Assembly: GCF_036195045.1 (NCBI RefSeq)
Contig: NZ_CP108100.1
Coordinates: forward strand, 4,898,001 to 4,962,000
Length of the DNA: 64,000 nucleotides
Direction: 5' to 3'
Source of the DNA: Streptomyces sp. NBC_00236
GTDB lineage: Bacteria; Actinomycetota; Actinomycetes; Streptomycetales; Streptomycetaceae
Below the pieces are notes generated by a model. That model did not search any database and had not been told where the DNA came from. It worked only from the letters and a program-made list of their open reading frames with translations. A program made the position numbers and the translations under genes. Below are positions 33,233 through 39,579 of this stretch, one piece after another; position 1 is the first letter of the stretch, and the number at the start of each line of letters is the position of its first letter.

Positions 33233-33982
33233 TGATTGGCCGGGCGGGCTTGCCTTGCCCGGGCCATCCGAGCGGTCCGGGTCATCCGGGCGGTCCTGGA
33301 CCGGGTACGTCGCGGTCGGCTCCGTGTCGGGGTCACGCGGGGCCCCGGCCGGCGGCCCGGTCCTGGGGCCGGGCGGCGGTCCGGGCGGCGGCCCGGCCCC
33401 GGGCCCGGGTGACGCACCCGACCCCGGACCCACGTACGGGTCCGCCTCCGGCTCCGGCCAGGGACTCGTCTGCACCGACGGCCCCGGCTCCCGCGTGGGC
33501 GGCCACGTGTCCGGGTCCGCCGACCCCGGCGCCGCGTACGGCTGCTCGCGGCGGTCCGGCCGGACACGGCGCCCGCGCCCCGACATCAGCGCCGCACCCA
33601 GCAGAAGCAGTACGCCACCGCCCGCCGCGCCCGCCACCCCCTGCTGCAGTCCGGAACCGTCACCCGCCACCGTCAGGCTGCCCGCCGCCTGCCCCTGACG
33701 CACCATCCACAACACCGTGAACCCGAGCACCAGCACACCCGCGAGCGCGACCAGCGGCCGGAAACGGAGCACCACGCCCACGATCGCCAGGACCGCGGCG
33801 AAGAGGAAGGGAAGCAGGATCGAGCCGAGCACGCCGGGGTGGGCCGAGGTGACGCCGGTGAACAGGTCGTCGACCCCGTAGTACCGCCCGAGGCGGCCGT
33901 CGTACCAGTCACGGAAGGGGCTCAGCACGGCGGCCGCCGCTCCTAGGAGAGCGACGATCGAGCCGAGGACGTTGCGGATCAT
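33215..33982 (-). CDS. integral membrane protein with disordered Pro/Gly tail
   Basis: This 255-residue protein has four predicted transmembrane helices (about 5-22, 50-72, 76-93, 108-132) separated by a YDGRLGRYYGVDDLF loop, then a 115-residue cytoplasmic tail rich in Pro, Gly and Asp. No family was recognised. The final residues SPSGD and the stop are encoded by the intergenic inverted repeat. It is convergent with afsK; a functional link is not shown. Confidence 0.75.
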   Translation of the reverse strand: MIRNVLGSIVALLGAAAAVLSPFRDWYDGRLGRYYGVDDLFTGVTSAHPGVLGSILLPFLFAAVLAIVGVVLRFRPLVALAGVLVLGFTVLWMVRQGQAAGSLTVAGDGSGLQQGVAGAAGGGVLLLLGAALMSGRGRRVRPDRREQPYAAPGSADPDTWPPTREPGPSVQTSPWPEPEADPYVGPGSGASPGPGAGPPPGPPPGPRTGPPAGAPRDPDTEPTATYPVQDRPDDPDRSDGPGKASPPGQSSPSGD

Positions 33983-34228
33983 GTCCGGTACCTCCCGCGG
34001 GCGGGAGACGCGTGCCGGCCGGCGACGCCGATCTTCACCGCTCTCGACTCGACGCTACGCCGGAGGCATGACCCACGCCACCAGACGGATGATGACGAGA
34101 CCGTGACAGGGTCATGACCGGGCTGCCGGTCGGGACCCGCCATGCTCTGCGCTACGGTGTCGCGCGGCCGTCCGGCAACGGGGCCGGCACGCAGCACAGA
34201 CGAAGCACAACACAAGGGGGACGTACCG

Positions 34229-34783
34229 ATGGTGCGGCAACACGTGAAGCTCACAGTCGTCCTGGTCGCGGTGGTACTCGCGCTCACCGGCTTCTCCACT
34301 TCCAGCAGCGGCGGCAAGGGCGGCAGCAAGAGCAGGAGCGGGAAGAGCAAGTCGAGCAGCAGCAGCGGCGGCGGGTGCTCCAGCTCGAAGAAGAGCAACG
34401 GCACGTACCACGACACCGACTCCGACTACGACGATGACGACTACGGCTCGTCGAGCGGCTCCTCGGGTTCCACGAACGTGACCCCCACCGCCACCGCCAC
34501 GGACGCCCCGCAGGCGTACGTGTTCCGCTGCGTGACCCCCCGCAAGGGCAAGCGCAAGGCCGTCACCACCTCCACGGTGCGGCTCACGGCGAACGCGGTC
34601 GGCAGCCACTCGTACGAGGTCGACGTGCGCTTCCTCGACGCGGCGGGCAACGTCGTCACGACCGGTGAGACCACCGTGTCCGCGGACGGCGGCGAGACGA
34701 AGACCGTTTCCGTCCGGATGGCCAGCCCGAGCAAGGTCTCCCGGGTGAAGAAGTGCTCGGTCATCGCCGAACTCGACTACTGA
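34229..34783 (+). CDS. secreted Ser/Gly-rich protein
   Basis: ATG 34229 follows AAGGGGG. The 184 residues open with a signal-like helix (VRQHVKLTVVLVAVVLALTG) but with no Cys lipobox. A low-complexity Ser/Gly/Lys/Asp stretch follows (25-85), then an Ig-like beta domain (95-184) with two Cys, VRLTANAVGSHSYEVDVRFLD and TKTVSVRMA. It is probably exported and cell-wall-associated or secreted. Function unknown. No operon partner. Confidence 0.72.
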   Translation: MVRQHVKLTVVLVAVVLALTGFSTSSSGGKGGSKSRSGKSKSSSSSGGGCSSSKKSNGTYHDTDSDYDDDDYGSSSGSSGSTNVTPTATATDAPQAYVFRCVTPRKGKRKAVTTSTVRLTANAVGSHSYEVDVRFLDAAGNVVTTGETTVSADGGETKTVSVRMASPSKVSRVKKCSVIAELDY

Positions 34784-34804
34784 CCGACACCGGCCGCCCC
34801 GTCC

Positions 34805-35584
34805 TCACCGCAGCCGGAACGCGTCGCCACCCCCGCCCCGCTCCCTGAACAGCTCCGCCTGCCGCTCCGGCGCCAGGTTCCCGAGGGCGATCAGGTGCGG
34901 GGCGTGGACGAACGCCTGGGTCCGGGCGGCCTCCTTCGCGGACCAGAGCGCGCGCACCGTCCCCTGGACCCCGACCGACGGGTACGAGGCGATGACGGCC
35001 GCCGCCCGCAGCGCCGCAGCCACCGCGCCACCGGGCGGGGTCACCTCGCTGACCAGCCCGGTCTCGTACGCACGACGGGCGGAGACCCGTTCCGCCGTCC
35101 CCATCAGGGTCATCCGGGCGACCTCACCGAACGGCATCCGCTGGGCCATGGCGATCGCCTCGTACGCGCTGACCATGCCGTACGTGGTGTGCGGGTCGAA
35201 GAACGTCGCCTCCTCGGACGCGATGACGAACTCCGACTCGCCCAGCAGGTAGAAGGCCCCGCCGCAGGCCATCCCCTCCACGGCCGCGACGACCGGCTTC
35301 CACAGGTCGTTGGCCTTCGGCCCGATCGTGAGCAGCGGATCGTCGATCGTGTACGGGGACGAGGGCTGCGGGACGTCCACGTTCCGGTCGATTCCCGTGC
35401 AGAACGCCCGCCCTCCCGCTCCCGTGACCACAATGGCGCGCACCTCGTCGTCGAACCGGAACGCCCGCCAGGCAGCGGTGAGTTCGGAAGCGGTCGCCAA
35501 GTCGATCGCGTTGTGTTTCTCCGGTCGGTCCAGGGTGAGCAGCGCGACCCCGGTCTCCTTGTCCGTCTCCGTGCGCAGGGTCAT
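34805..35584 (-). CDS. enoyl-CoA hydratase/isomerase family protein
   Basis: This 259-residue crotonase has TLDRPEKHNAIDLATASEL, the oxyanion-hole motifs GAGGRAFCTGID and AAVEGMACGGAFYLLGE, and PHTTYGMVSAYEAIAMAQRM. Catalytic Glu positions are not canonical (FYLLGESEFVIASEEATF), so a hydratase, isomerase or ring-opening role cannot be separated. It is the third gene of a thiolase-DUF35-crotonase operon with 6- and 13-base gaps, so it acts on the same acyl-CoA route. EchA20-type steroid-ring hydrolases are a possible comparison. Confidence 0.87.
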   Translation of the reverse strand: MTLRTETDKETGVALLTLDRPEKHNAIDLATASELTAAWRAFRFDDEVRAIVVTGAGGRAFCTGIDRNVDVPQPSSPYTIDDPLLTIGPKANDLWKPVVAAVEGMACGGAFYLLGESEFVIASEEATFFDPHTTYGMVSAYEAIAMAQRMPFGEVARMTLMGTAERVSARRAYETGLVSEVTPPGGAVAAALRAAAVIASYPSVGVQGTVRALWSAKEAARTQAFVHAPHLIALGNLAPERQAELFRERGGGGDAFRLR

Positions 35585-35590
35585 ATCGGG

Positions 35591-36043
35591 TCACCGTTCC
35601 AGCGTCCAGCGGACCAGGGGCGGCGCGTCGGGGGAGACGGGGCAGAAGACCGCCTTCACCGCCGCCCCGATCCGCAGCCGCGCCGGGTCGACGGAGTTCA
35701 GCGGGGCGTCCGGCCCCGTGACCACGTTGCCGACCAGCCGGATCTCCGGTGCGTCCGCCAGCTCGACGATCACGGCGTTGTACGGGGCCTGGGCGGCGTA
35801 CGCGGGCAGCAGCGGCGGATGCGGCAGCACGTACGACCAGATGCGGCCGCGTCCGCTCATCACCCGCCACTCGCTCTCGAAGGACTGGCAGTGCGGGCAG
35901 CACGGCCGGGGCGGGAAGCGGAGCCGGCCGCAGTCCGGGGCGGCGCACGCCTGGACGCGCAGTTCGCCGCGGGCCGCGTACTCCCAGAAGGGTGCGCCGT
36001 CCTCGTCGACGACGGGCAGCAGAAGGTCATCCATCGGGGCCAT
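35591..36043 (-). CDS. OB-fold/zinc-ribbon (DUF35) acyl-CoA-binding protein
   Basis: The 150-residue protein has a rubredoxin-like zinc ribbon (CAAPDCGRLRFPPRPCCPHC, residues about 32-51) followed by an OB-fold (RGRIWSYVLPHPP, YNAVIVELADAPEIRLVGNV). DUF35 proteins pair with SCP-x-type thiolases and with hydratases such as ChsH2 in steroid side-chain degradation. Immediate placement after the thiolase gene and before the crotonase supports formation of such a complex here. Confidence 0.9.
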   Translation of the reverse strand: MAPMDDLLLPVVDEDGAPFWEYAARGELRVQACAAPDCGRLRFPPRPCCPHCQSFESEWRVMSGRGRIWSYVLPHPPLLPAYAAQAPYNAVIVELADAPEIRLVGNVVTGPDAPLNSVDPARLRIGAAVKAVFCPVSPDAPPLVRWTLER

Positions 36044-36056
36044 CGAGGTCAGCTCC

Positions 36057-37205
36057 TCAGTTCCTCAGCAGTACGGCGGACGTCGGGACGCCCTCCCCGG
36101 CGGTGACCAGGCAGGTCGAGGCGTCGGGGACCTGGGCGGTGGAGATGCCGCGCAGCTGCTTCACGCCCTCGTTGATGAGGTTGAAGCCGTGCACGTATCC
36201 CTCGCTGAGTCCGCCGCCGCCCGTGTTGATCGGCAGCCGCCCGCCGCTCTCCAGCGCCCCGCCCTCGGTGAACGCGGCGCCCTCGCCGCGCCCGCAGAAC
36301 CCGTAGCCCTCCAGGGAGAGCGGGATGAGGGGGGTGAACGCGTCGTAGATCTGGGCCACATCGACGTCCTGCGGCCCGAAGTCGGCCTGCTTCCAGAGCT
36401 GTCGGGCCGCCGTCCAGGCGGGTCCGGTGAGCGGGTCGTCGTTCCAGTAGTTGACCATCCCGTGGTGCTGGGCGGGCAGTCCCTGGGCGACGGAGTGGAG
36501 GTAGACGGGCTTCTGCCGGCAGTCGCGGGCGCGTTCGGCGGAGACGATGACGCAGGCCAGGGCGCCGTCCGTCTCCAGGCAGTTGTCGAAGAGGCAGAGC
36601 GGTTCGCTGATCCAGCGCGAGGTCATGTACATCTCGCGGGTCAGCGGGCGCTCGAACATCACGGCGGCCGGGTTCTGGTTGGCCCGGTTGCGGCAGGCGA
36701 GCGCGACGTTGAAGAGGTGGTCGCGGGTCGCCCCGTACTCGTGCATGTACCGCCGGGCCAGCATCCCGATCTCGTCGGCGGGCCGCAGCAGCCCGTAGGG
36801 CCGGGTCCACTGGGCGGGGGTGGGCAGCTGCACGGCGGTGTTCTTCCAGGGCCGCGGTCCCGACCCGCGCTTCCGCGACCGCCAGGCGACGCCCACGCTC
36901 GCCTGTCCGGTGGCTATGGCGGCGGCGAGATGCGCGAGCGTGGCGCAGGAACCACCACCCCCGTATCCCACCTTGCTGAAGAAGGTGACGTCACCGGCGC
37001 CGATCGCCTTGGCGACCTCGACCTCGTCGGTCTCCTCCATCGTGTACGAGGCGAACGCGTCCACCTCCGACGCGGCGATGCCCGCGTCGTCCAGCGCCGC
37101 GGTGATCGCCCGGCACGCCAGGGTCTTCTCGGACTCGGGCAGGTGTTTCGCGAACTCCGTCTGCCCGATACCGGCTATCGCTGCCTTGTCCTTGAGCGTC
37201 GCCAC
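36057..37205 (-). CDS. SCP-x-type thiolase
   Basis: A GTG start at 37205 gives 382 residues (ATLKDKAAIAGIGQTEF). Motifs GYGGGGSCATLAHLAAAIATG, YMHEYGATRDHLFNVALACR, ETDGALACVIVS, DAFTPLIPLSLEGYGFCGRGEG and NTGGGGLSEGYVHGFNL mark an SCP-x thiolase, paralogous to the one at 25397. With DUF35 downstream it probably performs retro-aldol or thiolytic cleavage of a side chain. A shared operator at 37260 lies 55 bases upstream. Confidence 0.88.
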   Translation of the reverse strand: MATLKDKAAIAGIGQTEFAKHLPESEKTLACRAITAALDDAGIAASEVDAFASYTMEETDEVEVAKAIGAGDVTFFSKVGYGGGGSCATLAHLAAAIATGQASVGVAWRSRKRGSGPRPWKNTAVQLPTPAQWTRPYGLLRPADEIGMLARRYMHEYGATRDHLFNVALACRNRANQNPAAVMFERPLTREMYMTSRWISEPLCLFDNCLETDGALACVIVSAERARDCRQKPVYLHSVAQGLPAQHHGMVNYWNDDPLTGPAWTAARQLWKQADFGPQDVDVAQIYDAFTPLIPLSLEGYGFCGRGEGAAFTEGGALESGGRLPINTGGGGLSEGYVHGFNLINEGVKQLRGISTAQVPDASTCLVTAGEGVPTSAVLLRN

Positions 37206-37259
37206 CCGCCACCTCCGAGGCCGTCATGACTGCTGACAGCGGAGGAGGCTACAGCTAAT

Positions 37260-37274
37260 CTGACGGATAGTCAG
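37260..37274. promoter_or_regulatory. 15-bp palindromic operator, copy 3
   Basis: CTGACGGATAGTCAG is centred between the divergent thiolase operon (start 37205) and the FadD3-like gene (start 37321), placed to control both. It matches the other copies in TGACGG and GTCAG. Confidence 0.65.
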
Positions 37275-37320
37275 CTACGAGGCGGCTACTGCGGGTTCCG
37301 GTTCGGCGGGAGGGCACGAG

Positions 37321-38880
37321 ATGCGCGGCGACGAGGAATGGTCCACCGTCCCGAACCTGGTGCGGGCGGCGGCGAAACGGTACGGCGAGCGGGAGGCGGT
37401 CGTCGAGGGCCGCACCCGGATCACGTACACGGAGCTCGGCGAACGCGTGGAGCGGGCCGCCGCCGCGTGCATGGCCTCGGGCGTGGAGCCGGGGGACCGG
37501 GTCGCGGTCTGGGCGCCGAACACACTGGACTGGATCGTCTCCGCACTGGGCGCGGTGACCGCCGGCGCGGTCCTGGTCCCGCTGAACACGCGCTTCAAGG
37601 GCACGGAGGCGGCGTACGTCCTGGAGCGGAGCCGCGCGAAGCTGCTCTTCGTCACGGGCACCTTCCTCGGTACGTCGTACGTGGCGTCCCTGCGCCGGTC
37701 CGAGATCGAACTCCCGCACCTGGAGCGGGTGGTGGTGCTGGCCGACACCGCACCCGAGGCCGACGACTACATGACCTGGAAGGACTTCCTGGCATCGGGG
37801 GAGGGGACATCCGCCGAGCAGGTACGGTCACGGGCCGACGCGGTCCCGGCCTCCGCGCCCTCCGACATCATCTACACCTCGGGCACGACGGGCCGCCCCA
37901 AGGGCGCCGTCATCAGCCACGCCCAGACCCTGCGCTGCTACGCGATCTGGAGCGAGCTGGCAGGTCTGCGCGAGGGCGACCGCTATCTGATCGTGAACCC
38001 GTTCTTCCACACCTTCGGCTACAAGGCGGGCATCATCGCGTGCCTGATGCGGGGCGCGACGATGGTCCCGCAGCCGGTCTTCAACGTGGACACGGTCCTC
38101 GCCAACATCGCCGCCGAACGCATCTCGGTCCTGCCCGGCCCGCCCACGCTCCACCAGTCCCTGCTGGACCACCCGGCCCGTTCCTCCCACGACCTGTCGG
38201 CCCTGCGCCTGGTGGTGACGGGGGCGGCGGTCGTCCCCCTCCAACTGGTGGAACGGCTCCGCACGGAGCTGCACATCGCCACGGTCCTGACCGCCTACGG
38301 CCTCTCCGAGGCGAGCGGCATCGTCACGATGTGCCGCCGCGGCGACCCGGCCGAGGTGATCGCCTCGACCTCGGGCCGGGCGATCCCGGGCACGGAACTC
38401 CGCGTGCTGGCCGCCCCCGGCGAACCCGGCGAGATCCTGGTCCGCGGCTTCCACGTCATGAGCGGTTACTTCGAGGACCCGGAGACCACGGCCGCCACGA
38501 TCACCTCGGACGGCTGGCTGCACACGGGCGACGTGGGCATCCTCGACGAGGACGGCAACCTGCGCATCACGGACCGGATCAAGGACATGTTCATCGTCGG
38601 CGGCTTCAACGCCTACCCCGCGGAGATCGAACAGCTCCTGGGCCTGCACCCGGACGTCGCCGACGTCGCGGTGATCGGCGTCCCCGACCCGCGCCTCGGC
38701 GAGGTCGGCAAGGCGTACGCGGTGCGCCGGCCGGGTGCGACGGTGACGGCGGACGACCTGATCGCATGGTCGCGGCGGGAGATGGCGAACTACAAGGTGC
38801 CGAGGGCGGTGGAGTTCGTCAGCGAGCTCCCGCGCAACGCGAGCGGCAAGGTGGTGAAGGGGGAGCTGCGGGGGCGCTGA
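37321..38880 (+). CDS. FadD3-like acyl-CoA synthetase
   Basis: The 519-residue adenylate-forming enzyme has all core motifs: IIYTSGTTGRPKGA (P-loop), YGLSEASG, GWLHTGDVGILDEDG, RIKDMFIVGGFNAYPAEIE (hinge) and the C-terminal NASGKVVKGEL with catalytic Lys. The N-terminus WSTVPNLVRAAAKRYGERE and overall pattern resemble FadD3-type ligases, which activate steroid ring remnants in actinobacteria. The substrate here is inferred only from neighbours (SCP-x thiolases, DUF35, crotonase). It is divergent from the thiolase operon across a shared operator. Confidence 0.9.
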   Translation: MRGDEEWSTVPNLVRAAAKRYGEREAVVEGRTRITYTELGERVERAAAACMASGVEPGDRVAVWAPNTLDWIVSALGAVTAGAVLVPLNTRFKGTEAAYVLERSRAKLLFVTGTFLGTSYVASLRRSEIELPHLERVVVLADTAPEADDYMTWKDFLASGEGTSAEQVRSRADAVPASAPSDIIYTSGTTGRPKGAVISHAQTLRCYAIWSELAGLREGDRYLIVNPFFHTFGYKAGIIACLMRGATMVPQPVFNVDTVLANIAAERISVLPGPPTLHQSLLDHPARSSHDLSALRLVVTGAAVVPLQLVERLRTELHIATVLTAYGLSEASGIVTMCRRGDPAEVIASTSGRAIPGTELRVLAAPGEPGEILVRGFHVMSGYFEDPETTAATITSDGWLHTGDVGILDEDGNLRITDRIKDMFIVGGFNAYPAEIEQLLGLHPDVADVAVIGVPDPRLGEVGKAYAVRRPGATVTADDLIAWSRREMANYKVPRAVEFVSELPRNASGKVVKGELRGR

Positions 38881-39120
38881 CGTACCGCGTACCCGGCCCG
38901 CTCCGGGCAGGCCCCGTTCCCCCGCGGGCTCGCCCGGCCGCTCGTCGTGGACGACGTCCCGGAGGCGGCCCCGCCCAGCCGCTGTGCGGCGGCCGGGTGC
39001 GGGGCGCCCGGAGGCGGGCCCGGTCGTCCGCGTGAGACCGCGGCCGAGGACGGTGGCGGGCCCCTGGGCGGAGAGCGGCGAACGCCGACGCCATCGCGCC
39101 GACCATCGGGCACGGACATG
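38881..39120. other. non-coding gap between fadD3-like gene and afsS
   Basis: This GC-rich stretch has no convincing gene on either strand. The frames open here consist of Arg/Pro/Gly-rich sequence. I see no promoter or repeat; the afsS terminator hairpin follows at 39121. Confidence 0.5.
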
Positions 39121-39163
39121 CAGCGGCCGCGACGGCTCCCCCTCCGCGCCGCCGCGGCCGCTG
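39121..39163 (-). terminator. terminator of afsS
   Basis: CAGCGGCCGCG (39121-39131) pairs perfectly with CGCGGCCGCTG (39153-39163) around a 21-base loop. It starts 20 bases beyond the afsS stop on the minus strand. Confidence 0.75.
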
Positions 39164-39182
39164 CCCCCGTCGAGAGAAGTCG

Positions 39183-39371
39183 TCAGTTGGCCGGCTCCGT
39201 GGTGGCGTGGGTGTTGTCGGTGGTGTCCGTGACCCCGCCGGCGGGCTCGCTGGTGGCGTGGGTGTTCAAGGGCTTGATCTCGCCGTCCGCACCCAGGACG
39301 TTCAGCGGCTCGCTGGTGGCGTGGGTGTTGAGCGGCTTGATGATCGGGTCGTTGCTCTGTGCGTCGGCCAT
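39183..39371 (-). CDS. afsS: AfsS small sigma-like regulator
   Basis: This 62-residue protein has three imperfect repeats: KPLNTHATSEP at about 12-22 and again at 33-43, and DNTHATTEP at 52-60. S. coelicolor AfsS is a 63-residue protein with three T-x-x-x-D-N-H-type repeats, encoded next to afsR and needed for antibiotic stimulation. Size, repeats and position downstream of afsR on the same strand support identity. It is proposed to act with RNA polymerase by repeat contacts. An RBS GGGAG precedes the ATG. Confidence 0.87.
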   Translation of the reverse strand: MADAQSNDPIIKPLNTHATSEPLNVLGADGEIKPLNTHATSEPAGGVTDTTDNTHATTEPAN

Positions 39372-39411
39372 GATCGTCTACTCCCGTTGGTAATTCGGTG
39401 TGCTGCGGCAA

Positions 39412-39451
39412 GGCCCGTCCGGCTGTTCCCCCGTGGACTGCCGGACGGGCC
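39412..39451 (-). promoter_or_regulatory. 12-bp stem-loop in the afsS leader
   Basis: GGCCCGTCCGGC (39412-39423) pairs perfectly with GCCGGACGGGCC (39440-39451), with a 16-base loop. It lies between the AfsR-type box and the afsS start, so an afsS transcript starting near the box would carry it. It could be the afsR terminator, an attenuator, or a leader stability element. Confidence 0.6.
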
Positions 39452-39539
39452 TGTCGGGGCCGTTCACACTAGTGCCACGGCCCTTGGTCGCCCCGTCTGC
39501 CCCCCGACGCGACGGATCGACTGCTCAGAGAGTGTCGTG

Positions 39540-39561
39540 CCGCGATAAACGAACGATGAAC
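39540..39561 (-). promoter_or_regulatory. AfsR/PHO-box-like 11-bp direct repeats upstream of afsS
   Basis: Read on the minus strand, GTTCATCGTTC and GTTTATCGCGG are two adjacent 11-base direct-repeat units (39561-39551 and 39550-39540). The unit form G-T-T-x-A-x-C is that of Streptomyces PhoP boxes, which overlap AfsR sites at the afsS promoter in S. coelicolor. Position is 169 bases upstream of afsS and 18 bases after the afsR stop. It is the predicted site where phospho-AfsR recruits RNA polymerase. Confidence 0.7.
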
Positions 39562-39579
39562 GGCCTGGCAGGGGGGCGA

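Noticed and set aside
29650..33567. Very long open frame on the minus strand across kbpA-afsK
   Set aside because: It is a GC-rich antisense shadow: mostly Arg/Gly/Pro sequence with no domain, while the plus strand carries clear VOC, kinase and PQQ motifs.
38947..39393. 148-residue plus-strand frame across afsS
   Set aside because: It is antisense to afsS, whose repeats, size and position beside afsR are convincing.
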